Source of the DNA: Posidoniimonas polymericola
Lineage (GTDB): Bacteria; Planctomycetota; Planctomycetia; Pirellulales; Lacipirellulaceae
Direction: 5' to 3'
DNA: 64,000 nt
NCBI RefSeq assembly: GCF_007859935.1
Contig: NZ_SJPO01000003.1
Location: 330,827 to 394,826, forward strand
The translations under genes were made by a program, and so were the position numbers. Of this stretch, positions 26,877 to 35,086 are shown in pieces. Position 1 is the first letter of the stretch, and each line of letters starts with the position of its first letter. The notes beneath the pieces were generated by a model. It saw only the letters and a program-made list of their open reading frames with translations. It did no database searches and was not told the origin of the DNA.

Positions 26877-27982
26877 GCACCATCTTGCCAGTCTGGTTCC
26901 GCGGCGTGCTGATCGCCATCGCGACCATCATCATGTGCTCGTGCAGCGCGCCCGCGCAGTCTCAAGAGATCTACCCTCAGGAGATGGCGCCGTCGACTGT
27001 GCACCCGCACGACTGCCCCGCCTGCCAGAGCGGGACCTGCGTCCCCCAGGGGGGCTGCCAGGCGTGCGGCATCCCCGGGCCGTGCGACGAGTACCTGTGC
27101 GACGGCGGCGACTACTACGCCCCCGCCGGCGTGACCGAGGACTGGCGCATCGACGGCCTTGAGCAGGAAGACACCATTGCCCACTTCGACACGCTCGACG
27201 GGCAGGTCCTGGTGCAGCCGAGCAACCGGGTCTGCATCTACGCCCCGCGTTTCGGCGCGGTGCGGCGGGTGGTGACCCTCGCCGAGCAGAACCAACGCAA
27301 CTTTGTCGGCGTGATGGAGGACGACGCCTCGCTCGGCCTGGCCGAGAAGACCCGCAAGGCGACCACCACGCTGCAGAACCTGCAGCCGGTCGCCAAGGTC
27401 GGCGATCAGCCGCCCAGCCTGCTCCGCGAGCGGCAGCAGGCCGGCGAGATGGAGGCCCGCGTCGTGGTGCGTGAGCTCAAGAACATGATCAAGCCGTACT
27501 GCGACCTGCAAGTCGTGCGGCTGGGCGTGATGGACAACGCGGAGAAGCCGTGGCTGGCGAACGCCGCGCTGTCGGCCCTCACCTACACCGGCGACCAGGA
27601 GGTGCAGGTCACGATCGAGAAGAAGGCCGCCTCGGCGTTGGTCGGCGGACTGCAGCCGGGCGTAGTCTACAACGTGCCAGGCGGCAAGCCGTGCCTGCGG
27701 CTGATCAAGCTGGCGTCGACCCGCGACGCGCTGCCGGGCGAGGAGATCGAGTTCACGCTCCGCTTCGACAACCTCGGCAGCGAGGCGATCGGCAACGTGA
27801 CGATCGTCGACAACCTGTCGACCCGCCTGGAGTACGTGCCCGAATCGGCCGAGGCGAGCGTCGAGGCCGACTTCTCGACCACCGACAACAGCGGCGGCTC
27901 GCTGGTGCTGCGGTGGGAGCTGAAGGAGCCCCTCGAGCCCCAGAAGGGCGGCGTGCTGCAGTTCAAGGTCAAGGTCCGCTAG
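26873..27982 (+). CDS. Secreted Cys-rich protein with a C-terminal DUF11 domain
   Basis: This 369-residue protein has a hydrophobic leader with a lipobox-like IIMCSC near residue 20. A Cys-rich segment follows (CPACQSGTCVPQGGCQACGI, about 45-65). The middle part contains VLVQPSNRVCIYAPRFGAVRRV. The last 110 residues match DUF11, the repeat seen in bacterial surface proteins: LPGEEIEFTLRFDNLGSEAI, VTIVDNLSTRLEYVPESA and a closing strand FKVKV. The start overlaps the upstream stop (ATGA). DUF11 proteins are often structural in the cell envelope. No anchor is seen at the C-terminus. Confidence 0.85.
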   Translation: MSTILPVWFRGVLIAIATIIMCSCSAPAQSQEIYPQEMAPSTVHPHDCPACQSGTCVPQGGCQACGIPGPCDEYLCDGGDYYAPAGVTEDWRIDGLEQEDTIAHFDTLDGQVLVQPSNRVCIYAPRFGAVRRVVTLAEQNQRNFVGVMEDDASLGLAEKTRKATTTLQNLQPVAKVGDQPPSLLRERQQAGEMEARVVVRELKNMIKPYCDLQVVRLGVMDNAEKPWLANAALSALTYTGDQEVQVTIEKKAASALVGGLQPGVVYNVPGGKPCLRLIKLASTRDALPGEEIEFTLRFDNLGSEAIGNVTIVDNLSTRLEYVPESAEASVEADFSTTDNSGGSLVLRWELKEPLEPQKGGVLQFKVKVR

Positions 27983-28126
27983 GCGGCGAACCTCTGGGCG
28001 GTCCGTCCGGTCACTACGGCGACCGGCCGCGCTGCGCCCCTTCGGGTGCGTGCAGGCCGGGTTCCCCCGCCGCGACCGCCGCAGGTACAATGGCGGGCCC
28101 CCGTCCCGCCTCCCCACGTTGCCCGG

Positions 28127-29080
28127 ATGCCCTACCTCATATTCGGCCTGATCGCGCTGGTGTTCGGCTCGAACTTCATACTGATGAAGCTGGCGTCGTC
28201 GGCGTTCAGCCCGGCCGCGATCGGCTCCGCCCGGCTGCTCGGCGGCGCGGTGATGCTGGCGATCATCTGGCTGCTGGTGTCCAAACGCGAACGGCTCACC
28301 AGGCGGCAGCTCGTCACCGCGGCGGTCATCGGCCTGGTCGCCAACGCCTACCCGTACGCGATGCAGCCCGGCCTGATCTCGCTCGGCGTCGAGCACAGCT
28401 TCCTCGGCATGATGGTCGCCTTCACGCCGATGTCCATCATGCTGTTCTCGATCCCGGTGCTCGGCGTCTGGCCGAGCGCCCGGCAGCTGATCGGCGTGGT
28501 CGGCGGCTTCGTGTTCCTCAGCGTGCTGATGCTCGACGGGCACTTCCGCGGCTACTCGTTCGGCTTGCTCGCGCTGGCGATCTCGGTGCCGCTCAGCTAC
28601 GGGCTGGCCAACGCCTACCTCAAGAAGAAGCTGCACAAGGCGCCGCCGCTGCCCGCCACGGCCGCCATGCTTGCCGCGTCGGGCGTGGTGCTGCTGCCGC
28701 TGGTCGCGGCCGGGCCAACGATCGGCCTGGCCGGCCCCGCCGAGCCGACCGACTACCCGCGGGCCATCGCGGCGCTCGCCATGCTCGGCCCGGTCGGCAC
28801 CGGGCTGATGATGTGGCTGTGGGTGCGGCTGGTGAACACGCAGGGCCCGCTGTTCGCCGGCATGGTGACCTACGTCGTGCCGCTGGTGGCGATGATGTGG
28901 GGCGCCTTTGACGGCGAGCGGATCACTGTCAGCCAGCTGGTCTCGATCGCCGGCGTGCTCTCGATGGTCGCCCTGGTGCAGTACCGGGCCGCGGCCAAAC
29001 CGGCAGGCGACCATGCCCCGACGGAGCCCGCACCTTCCGCGTGCGAGCGGGAGCTTGCGTGCGCCGACGCGTCGCGGTAG
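28127..29080 (+). CDS. EamA/DMT-superfamily transporter
   Basis: This 317-residue inner-membrane protein has about ten hydrophobic helices in two EamA-type halves, starting MPYLIFGLIALVFGSNFILMKLA. The first half contains SARLLGGAVMLAIIWLL and PYAMQPGLISLGVEHSFLGMM; the second half ends MVTYVVPLVAMMWGAFDGERIT, typical of DMT transporters. The family exports amino acids and other metabolites; the substrate cannot be read from the sequence. The start at 28127 begins directly in the first helix. A dispersed hairpin follows 10 nt after the stop, upstream of the aminotransferase gene. Confidence 0.92.
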   Translation: MPYLIFGLIALVFGSNFILMKLASSAFSPAAIGSARLLGGAVMLAIIWLLVSKRERLTRRQLVTAAVIGLVANAYPYAMQPGLISLGVEHSFLGMMVAFTPMSIMLFSIPVLGVWPSARQLIGVVGGFVFLSVLMLDGHFRGYSFGLLALAISVPLSYGLANAYLKKKLHKAPPLPATAAMLAASGVVLLPLVAAGPTIGLAGPAEPTDYPRAIAALAMLGPVGTGLMMWLWVRLVNTQGPLFAGMVTYVVPLVAMMWGAFDGERITVSQLVSIAGVLSMVALVQYRAAAKPAGDHAPTEPAPSACERELACADASR

Positions 29081-29090
29081 GAATGTGGCG

Positions 29091-29114
29091 GTCCCACCCC
29101 TGGCGGGGTGGGCT
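29091..29114 (+). repeat. Dispersed hairpin upstream of the aminotransferase gene
   Basis: This is an identical copy of the CCCACCCC-TGGC-GGGGTGGG element. It begins 10 nt after the transporter stop and ends 41 nt before the aminotransferase start. Confidence 0.85.
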
Positions 29115-29155
29115 GACCACCAGTTACTAGTCACCAGCCTCTCGCTTCCAACCGC

Positions 29156-30265
29156 ATGCATCCCTGGCTCGCGAAACGCACCGAACTGTTCGACAGCTCT
29201 GGCATCCGCAAGGTGTTCGACCTGGCGGCGAAGCTCGAGAACCCGATCAACCTGTCGATCGGCCAGCCCGACTTTCCCGCGCCCGACAGCGTCAAGCAGG
29301 CCGCGATCGACGCCATCAACGGCGACAAGAACGGCTACAGCCTGACCCAGGGCATTGCGCCGCTGCGCGAGGCGCTGGAGTCCCAGGTCCGCGACGAGTT
29401 CGGCCAGCCCCAGCGCAAGCTGATTGTCACCTCGGGCACCAGCGGCGCGCTGTCGCTTGCGCTGCTCTCGCTGGTCGACCCGGGCGACGAGGTGATCGGC
29501 TTCGACCCCTACTTCGTGATGTACCCGGCTCTGACCGGCATGTCGGGCGGCACGTTCGTGCCGATCGACACCTACCCCGACTTCCGCATCGACCTCGCGA
29601 AGGTCGAGGCCGCCATCACCGACCGCACCAAGCTGATCCTGCTCAACTCGCCGAGCAACCCCTCCGGCGTGGTCGCCACGGAGGCCGAGGTCCGCGGCCT
29701 GGCCGAGCTGGCCGCCAAGCACGACGTCGCGCTGCTGTCCGACGAGATCTACCGCCCCTTCTGCTACGACGCGCCGCTGGTGAGCCCCGCCCGGTTCAAC
29801 GACCAGACGCTCGTCGTCGACGCGTTCAGCAAGTCGCACGCGCTGACCGGCTGGCGGGTCGGCTGGGCGCACGGGCCGGCGCCGATCATCGAGAAGATGA
29901 CGATGCTGCAGCAGTACACGTTTGTCTGTGCCCCGCACCCGCTGCAGTGGGGCGCTCTGGAAGCGATGAACGTCAGCATCCAGCCGTACGCCGACAAGTA
30001 CCGCGAACGCCGCGACCATTTGGTCGCCGGCCTCCGCGACGCCGGCTACACGGTCCCCCAGCCGGGCGGGGCGTTCTACGCCTTCCCCCAGGTCCCGGCC
30101 GGCTACGCCAACGCCACCGAGTTCGTCGCGCAGGCGATCGAGCGTGAGCTGCTGATCATCCCGGGCAACATCTTCAGCAAGCACGACTCGCACTTCCGCA
30201 TCAGCTACGCCGCCAGCATGGAGACCATCGACCGCGGCCTCGCGGTGCTGCACGAGCTGGTCTAG
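29156..30265 (+). CDS. Class I/II pyridoxal-phosphate aminotransferase (AspC/AAT-like)
   Basis: This 369-residue cytosolic enzyme has the fold-type I landmarks: INLSIGQPDFPAPDSV, GYSLTQGIAPLREAL, VTSGTSGALSLALL, LLNSPSNPSG (PLP ring contact), LLSDEIYRPF (PLP pyridine Asp) and FSKSHALTGWRVGW, whose Lys (about 226) forms the Schiff base. FRISYAAS near the end holds the carboxylate-binding Arg. It probably transfers amino groups from an amino acid to 2-oxoglutarate or a similar acceptor; the exact substrate is open. The start follows the hairpin repeat by 41 nt. Confidence 0.95.
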   Translation: MHPWLAKRTELFDSSGIRKVFDLAAKLENPINLSIGQPDFPAPDSVKQAAIDAINGDKNGYSLTQGIAPLREALESQVRDEFGQPQRKLIVTSGTSGALSLALLSLVDPGDEVIGFDPYFVMYPALTGMSGGTFVPIDTYPDFRIDLAKVEAAITDRTKLILLNSPSNPSGVVATEAEVRGLAELAAKHDVALLSDEIYRPFCYDAPLVSPARFNDQTLVVDAFSKSHALTGWRVGWAHGPAPIIEKMTMLQQYTFVCAPHPLQWGALEAMNVSIQPYADKYRERRDHLVAGLRDAGYTVPQPGGAFYAFPQVPAGYANATEFVAQAIERELLIIPGNIFSKHDSHFRISYAASMETIDRGLAVLHELV

Positions 30266-30278
30266 GCCCTTCGTATAT

Positions 30279-30741
30279 GAACCACGAAGGCACCAAGCCA
30301 CAAAGTAATCGCACGGACACCTACCAGATGAAATCGCTAGCGGTTCGTGCATGTTCGGGTAGTCACCTCGGTTTCATTCTGTTTTCCGGAAGCCAGCAAG
30401 GCGGACACTGCATATTCCAAGTACTCCCTACCGAATCTGATGCCTTTGGTGATCCGTCGTTCCAGTTCTTGGAGCAATTTGGTTTTCGAATCGCTGGTGA
30501 GCATCAGTGGCAGCGCGTAGGCGATAGGATTGAGGTTAAGCTTGCGGGAGGTCATTCGGCTATTGTCAAACTCAACGCGGGTAAGCTGGAGTTCTCCACG
30601 GGAGATGTGTTCGAAGTAGTTCCGTGCAGTGCGAGCGATGAGGGAGCGTCCCTCGCTGAATCCTCTGACTAATGGGTGGACCGGCGATCGTGAACTACTT
30701 AGCGCGATTGTCACCTTCGTGTCTTTGTGTCTTTGTGGTTC
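30279..30741. repeat. Small-gene cassette bounded by inverted CACGAAGGCAC-type repeats
   Basis: The left arm at 30279-30311 starts GAACCACGAAGGCACCAAG and ends TAATCGC. The right arm at 30704-30741 is its approximate reverse complement, starting GCGATTG and ending TTTGTGGTTC. They enclose one short gene (30328-30672) in DNA less G+C-rich than its surroundings. Related arms occur at 31848-31877, 37842-37870 and in the 89-bp elements at 39720 and 40417. The bounded arrangement resembles a non-autonomous mobile unit, but no target duplication was established. Confidence 0.55.
30328..30672 (+). CDS. Small hypothetical protein inside a repeat-bounded cassette
   Basis: The protein has 114 residues from ATG 30328. 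It reads as a compact soluble domain: SGSHLGFILFSGSQQGGHCIFQVLP, then FQFLEQFGFRIAGEHQWQRVGDRIEVKLAGGHSAIVKL and LEFSTGDVFEVVPC. A longer frame from 30277 would translate the repeat arm and is disfavoured. There is no signal peptide. The base composition is closer to balanced than that of neighbouring genes, which fits recent arrival. I do not recognise the family. Confidence 0.5.
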   Translation: MKSLAVRACSGSHLGFILFSGSQQGGHCIFQVLPTESDAFGDPSFQFLEQFGFRIAGEHQWQRVGDRIEVKLAGGHSAIVKLNAGKLEFSTGDVFEVVPCSASDEGASLAESSD

Positions 30742-30966
30742 ACCTCCTTCGTATAGCGCTTCATCAACCTGCCTTCCTGAAGTGAGTGGCAATCACTGGG
30801 TAGGCGCCAGTTCTACTCTGCATTGATCGCTCGCGATCTGCATCGCGATTCTACCGACGCCGTCACTGCTAGCTGCGACATTTCGCCTTGCGCCCTCGAC
30901 GCGACGGCGCCGAAGTAGTATTGGACACCCAAGACTACCTCCCTCGTCGCCTGAGAGACCGCATCC

Positions 30967-31485
30967 ATGCAGCGTCGTGAGTTTATTGGTCGAGTCGTTC
31001 TCGGAAGCTGGTGCGGCGTGGGCGTCGCCTCGTCCACCGGCTGCGGGACCATTTTCCATCAGGACCGGGTCCACCAACCCCACTCCAACCAGCTCGACTG
31101 GAAGATCGTCGCCGCGGACGCCCTCGGGCTGATCTTGTTCTTCGTGCCGGGCGTGATCGCGTTCGCCGTCGACTTCTACACCGGCGCGATCTACCTGCCG
31201 TACGCGGCGTACGGCGCCGCGCCTGTCTGCCCACCGGTGGTCACTCCCCAATGCGTTAGCTCGTTCGAGACCCTCGAGCTGCCGCCGGGCGTGATCTCGC
31301 AGCGGTCGGTCGAAGAGGCGGTCGCCGCGCGCACGGGCAAGGCCATCTCGCTGTCGGACGCCAACACCCGGGCTGGTCGCCTGGAGAGCATCGACCAGTT
31401 CACCGTCGTCCACCAGCGGCTGCAGGGCGAGCCCGACTACGGCGTCCCCAGCGGCGAACTGCTCCGCCGGCTGCCGCCTGTCTGA
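30967..31485 (+). CDS. Lipoprotein with a YceK/YidQ-like core
   Basis: This 172-residue protein has a lipobox (VASSTGC, lipid Cys near residue 26), preceded by an RR-containing leader (MQRREFIGRVVLG). The mature N-terminus CGTIFHQDR and the later hydrophobic segment LILFFVPGVIAFAVDFYTGAIYLP resemble the YceK/YidQ-type lipoproteins, in which a CGT start is followed by a D..TGAIYLP motif. The C-terminal 80 residues are soluble. The function is unknown; it is probably anchored in the outer or cytoplasmic membrane. Confidence 0.7.
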   Translation: MQRREFIGRVVLGSWCGVGVASSTGCGTIFHQDRVHQPHSNQLDWKIVAADALGLILFFVPGVIAFAVDFYTGAIYLPYAAYGAAPVCPPVVTPQCVSSFETLELPPGVISQRSVEEAVAARTGKAISLSDANTRAGRLESIDQFTVVHQRLQGEPDYGVPSGELLRRLPPV

Positions 31486-31554
31486 CGCGGCGCACCATCG
31501 ACAATGGTACGATGGCGGGTGCTCGTCGCCTGTTAGAACTCTGTCGATTGAACG

Positions 31555-31842
31555 ATGCTGAAGAAGACCGCCGCGTCGATTTGTGTTCTCCTGCTCGCTG
31601 GGGCTGGCTACTACTTTGCCTCCCGGGCGTGGTATGTCGGGCGAGCGAGAGCCGCCTTCCCTGAGCTGCCCATCGATTCTCACTGCTATTTCCTCCCCTG
31701 GCCGATGGGACCCGAGGTGATCGGGCAACTGGCGGTGGACGACCCACGCTACGTGTACCGAGAGACCGTCGTCCGAGAATCCCGCGGGCTGCTCCTCAGC
31801 ATCGCGGATTCGAGCGGTCACTTCATTATCCGGCCCGAGTAG
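31555..31842 (+). CDS. Small exported or membrane-anchored hypothetical protein
   Basis: This 95-residue protein has an N-terminal hydrophobic helix (AASICVLLLAGAGYYFASRAWYV) and a short soluble part (FPELPIDSHCYFLPWPMGPEV and the ending SSGHFIIRPE). A repeat arm follows 6 nt after its stop. The family is not recognised. It could be a small anchored envelope protein. Confidence 0.5.
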   Translation: MLKKTAASICVLLLAGAGYYFASRAWYVGRARAAFPELPIDSHCYFLPWPMGPEVIGQLAVDDPRYVYRETVVRESRGLLLSIADSSGHFIIRPE

Positions 31843-31847
31843 CTCCC

Positions 31848-31877
31848 CCTTCGTGCCTTCGTGTCTTTGTGATTCTC
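31848..31877 (+). repeat. Single arm of the CACGAAGGCAC-type dispersed repeat
   Basis: The sequence CCTTCGTGCCTTCGTGTC, followed by TTTGTGATTCTC, matches the right arm of the cassette at 30704-30741. No left arm was seen near 31500. Confidence 0.6.
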
Positions 31878-31977
31878 TTAATCGGACCACCTGAATCGGC
31901 GTTCGGTTTCGGCTAAGATGATGGGTTCCTGGCAGCCGCGTGAATCTCGCTCCTTCGATCCGTACAGGCCGATACCG

Positions 31978-33114
31978 ATGACTACCCTCTTTGCCGGGCG
32001 CCGCTGCGCCGCTTTGCTGCTCTGTTTGCTGCTCTGTTTGCTGTCGCTCACGACCTCTGCCAACGCCGGCGAGCGGTGGACGAAGGAGCGGGCCAACGAC
32101 TGGTACGCCAAGACCGGCTGGCTGGTTGGCTGCAACTTCAACCCCAGCACGGCGATGAACCAGCTGGAGATGTGGCAGGCCGACACCTTTGACCCGGAGA
32201 CTATCGACCGCGAACTCGGCTGGGCCGAGGGGCTCGGCTTCAACTCGGTGCGGGTCTACCTGCACGACCTCTGCTGGGCCGAGGACAGCGAGGGCTTCTG
32301 CCAGCGGATCGACAAGTTCCTCGAGATCGCCGACAGCCACGGCATCGGCGTGATGTTCGTTCCGCTCGACGGCGTGTGGGACCCGTTCCCGCAGGCGGGC
32401 AAGCAGCGCGAGCCGAAGCCGCACACGCACAACTCCGGCTGGGTGCAGAGCCCCGGCGCCGAGATCCTCCGCGACCCCGCCCGGCACGACGAGCTGCAGC
32501 CGTACATCGTCGGCCTGCTGACCCGCTTCAAGGACGACAAGCGTATTCACGCGTGGGACCTGTTCAACGAACCGGACAACCCCAACGAGAGCGCCTACGG
32601 CAAAGTCGAGCTGAAGAATAAGGGTGAGATGGCGATGCTGCTCCTGCGGAAGGCGTTCGCGTGGGCCCGCGAAGTCGACCCGAGCCAGCCGCTCACCTCC
32701 GCCATGTGGTACGACGACTGGGCCGATCACGACGCGATGAAGGAGATGGACCGGTTTATGACCGAGCACTCCGACATTATCACGTTCCACTGCTACGACG
32801 ATGCGGCGACCTTCGCTCAAAAGGTCGAGCGGCTGAAGCGGTACGGCCGCCCCATGCTCTGCACCGAGTACATGGCACGCCCGCGAGAGAGCACCTTCGA
32901 GCAGATCCTGCCGATCTGCAAGCGGGAGAACGTCGGCGCGTACAACTGGGGCTTCGTCGACGGCCGCAGCCAGACGATCTACCCGTGGGACTCGTGGAAC
33001 CGCGATTACACGGCCGAGCCCGAGCTCTGGTTCCACGACATCTTCCGCCGCGACGGCACGCCGTACCGCCAGGGCGAGGTCGAGCTGATCCGCAAGCTGA
33101 CCGGCGCGGAGTAG
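31978..33114 (+). CDS. Secreted GH5-like glycoside hydrolase
   Basis: This 378-residue protein has a long hydrophobic signal peptide (about 1-30, rich in LLCL repeats). The TIM-barrel includes WLVGCNFNPSTAMNQLEMW, LGFNSVRVYLHDLCW, VMFVPLDGVWDPF, IHAWDLFNEPDNPNES (acid/base Glu in NEP), LTSAMWYDDW, ITFHCYDDA, and MLCTEYMARPRE (nucleophile Glu). The ending includes YNWGFVDGRSQTIYPW. This layout fits GH5 or GH2/GH5-like barrels of clan GH-A acting on beta-linked glycans. The start at 31978 was chosen because the signal peptide begins there; an in-frame ATG lies 60 nt upstream. Confidence 0.88.
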   Translation: MTTLFAGRRCAALLLCLLLCLLSLTTSANAGERWTKERANDWYAKTGWLVGCNFNPSTAMNQLEMWQADTFDPETIDRELGWAEGLGFNSVRVYLHDLCWAEDSEGFCQRIDKFLEIADSHGIGVMFVPLDGVWDPFPQAGKQREPKPHTHNSGWVQSPGAEILRDPARHDELQPYIVGLLTRFKDDKRIHAWDLFNEPDNPNESAYGKVELKNKGEMAMLLLRKAFAWAREVDPSQPLTSAMWYDDWADHDAMKEMDRFMTEHSDIITFHCYDDAATFAQKVERLKRYGRPMLCTEYMARPRESTFEQILPICKRENVGAYNWGFVDGRSQTIYPWDSWNRDYTAEPELWFHDIFRRDGTPYRQGEVELIRKLTGAE

Positions 33115-33214
33115 TCGGGCCGGCGGTCCGAACCTGCCCGCGTGGCTCGGGTCTTGCGGGGAGTCATCGCGGCGCCGTGTGGGCGCAGCGGAACTCCCGC
33201 AGCGAGCAACCGGC

Positions 33215-33682
33215 ATGCGTCGATCATCCAACAAGGCATTCTCCCGTGACGGCAAGCGGCCGGTCAGCAAGGGCGGCCGCACCAGCAAGCGGCAGCGCCG
33301 GCGGGCTATCGTCGCCCGCCGCAAGGCGGAGCGTGACCGGGCGGCCCAGGAAATCGCCGACCGCAAGCACTCGTGGTGCAACCGATTGAACGAGGGCGGC
33401 TTGGCCGTCGACCGTGGCCGTTTGGCGCCGGACAACAGCTACGGGGTGCCCAACTTCGTCGCCCGCGGCTACTACCTCAACCTCCCCTTCGCCTGCAAGG
33501 ACTGCGGGAAGCAGGAGGTATGGAACGCCCGGCAGCAGAAGTGGTGGTACGAGGTCGCCAAGGGGGGCGTCTGGACCACCGCCGTCCGCTGCCGCCCTTG
33601 CCGTCGCCAGGAACGAGAGCGGCGCGAAGAAGCCCGGCGGGTACACCTTGATGGGTTGGCTCACAAGCGAGCAAACCGCTGA
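33215..33682 (+). CDS. Basic protein with a zinc-ribbon (zf-trcl type)
   Basis: This 155-residue protein has a highly basic N-terminal third (RSSNKAFSRDGKRPVSKGG, then RQRRRAIVARRKAERD). A zinc-ribbon follows near 100-140: FACKDCGKQEVWNARQQKWWYEVAKGG, then VRCRPCRRQERER. The CxxCG ... CxxC spacing matches the Pfam probable zinc-ribbon domain. It is likely to bind zinc and perhaps nucleic acid. The start at 33215 leaves out 12 upstream residues with no conserved character. Confidence 0.75.
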   Translation: MRRSSNKAFSRDGKRPVSKGGRTSKRQRRRAIVARRKAERDRAAQEIADRKHSWCNRLNEGGLAVDRGRLAPDNSYGVPNFVARGYYLNLPFACKDCGKQEVWNARQQKWWYEVAKGGVWTTAVRCRPCRRQERERREEARRVHLDGLAHKRANR

Positions 33683-33832
33683 TGCCTGGCGAGTCGATCC
33701 AACGAATCCAAGCAGTAGAGCCAGCAGCTGATCGCCGTACGACCAGCTGCTAGCCATCACCGCAATCGCTCTAGACGGATTCTCGCGTGACGATACATTT
33801 GTATAGTATCGGTACTGCAGGAGAACTACCGG

Positions 33833-35086
33833 ATGGACGTAGCGCACAAGCTGACAATCCTCGCCGACGCGGCCAAGTACGACGCGTCGTGCGCCAGCAG
33901 CGGATCGAAGTCGACCCGCGAGGGGAGCCGCCTCGGCAGCACCGAGGGGACCGGCATCTGCCACAGCTACACGCCCGACGGGCGGTGCGTGTCGCTGCTC
34001 AAGATCCTGCTGACCAACTACTGCATCTTCGACTGCAAGTACTGCATCAACCGAGTGTCGAGCGACGTGCCGCGGGCCCGCTTCTCGGTCGACGAGGTGG
34101 TGCGGCTGACGCTGCGGTTCTACCAGCGGAACTACATCGAGGGCCTGTTCCTCAGCTCCGGCGTGCTGCAGTCGCCCGACCACACGATGGAGATGCTGGT
34201 CGAGGTCGCCCGCAAGCTCCGCGAAGAACACAAGTTCGGCGGCTACATCCACTTGAAGGGGATCGCCGGGGCGTCGGAAGACCTGATCGCCAAGGCGGGC
34301 GAGTTCGCCGACCGCGTGAGCGTCAACATCGAGCTGCCGACCAGCCGCGACCTGGGCGAGCTGGCGCCGGAGAAGAAGCCCGAGCAGATCGACGGCGCCA
34401 TGGCGACCCTCCGCTCGCGCATCGACGAGACCAAGGACGCGCAGCGCTCGGGCCTGCGGCCGCCGCGGTTCGCGCCGGCGGGGCAGAGCACCCAGATGAT
34501 CATCGGCGCCACGCCGACGCCCGACCGCGAGGTGCTGCGTACGGCGTCGTCGCTCTACCAGCAGCGGCGGCTGCGGCGGGTTTACTACTCGGCGTTCAGC
34601 CCGATCCCGGACCACGACGAGCGGCTCGCCCCCAGCCGTCCGCCACTGGTCCGCGAGCACCGGCTGTACCAGGCCGACTGGCTGATGCGTTTTTACGGGT
34701 TTCATGTGTCGGAGCTCGTGACCGAGGATGACGGCAATCTTTCGCTCAAGGTCGACCCGAAGCTCGCCTGGGCGCTCGCGCACCGCGAGCGTTTCCCGGT
34801 CGACGTCAACCGCGCCGACCGCGAGCTGCTGCTCCGTGTGCCGGGCCTCGGCGTGCGGAGCGTCAACAAGATCCTCTCGATCCGGCGCCAGCGTCGCCTC
34901 CGCAGCGACGACCTGCGCAGGCTTGGCGCCGCCTGGAAGCGGACCGCGCCGTTCGTCACCGCCGGCGACCGCACGCCGGCCCACCGGCTGCTCGACTCGC
35001 AGCACCTGATCGACCGGTTCGTGAACCCGGCTCGGCAGCTCTCGTTGTTCGACACGTCGGTCATGGCGGCTACCGGGGAGCTGTGA
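33833..35086 (+). CDS. Radical SAM protein paired with UdgX (TIGR03916-like)
   Basis: This 417-residue protein carries the radical SAM cluster motif C64-x3-C68-x2-C71 in NYCIFDCKYCINR. Further family marks are GTGICHSYTPDGRCVSLLKIL, YIEGLFLSSGVLQSPDHTM and YIHLKG. Near the end it has helix-hairpin-helix-like sequence (VNRADRELLLRVPGLGVRSVNKIL), suggesting DNA contact. It matches what is catalogued as a putative DNA modification/repair radical SAM protein that occurs with UdgX. The TGA stop overlaps the ATG of the UdgX gene (TGATG), so the two form an operon. The reaction is not known. Confidence 0.92.
   Translation: MDVAHKLTILADAAKYDASCASSGSKSTREGSRLGSTEGTGICHSYTPDGRCVSLLKILLTNYCIFDCKYCINRVSSDVPRARFSVDEVVRLTLRFYQRNYIEGLFLSSGVLQSPDHTMEMLVEVARKLREEHKFGGYIHLKGIAGASEDLIAKAGEFADRVSVNIELPTSRDLGELAPEKKPEQIDGAMATLRSRIDETKDAQRSGLRPPRFAPAGQSTQMIIGATPTPDREVLRTASSLYQQRRLRRVYYSAFSPIPDHDERLAPSRPPLVREHRLYQADWLMRFYGFHVSELVTEDDGNLSLKVDPKLAWALAHRERFPVDVNRADRELLLRVPGLGVRSVNKILSIRRQRRLRSDDLRRLGAAWKRTAPFVTAGDRTPAHRLLDSQHLIDRFVNPARQLSLFDTSVMAATGEL

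Noticed and set aside
26789..30352. 1187-codon frame antisense to the DUF11, EamA and aminotransferase genes
   Set aside because: It runs through three well-supported genes and their intergenic hairpin, with no domain signs.
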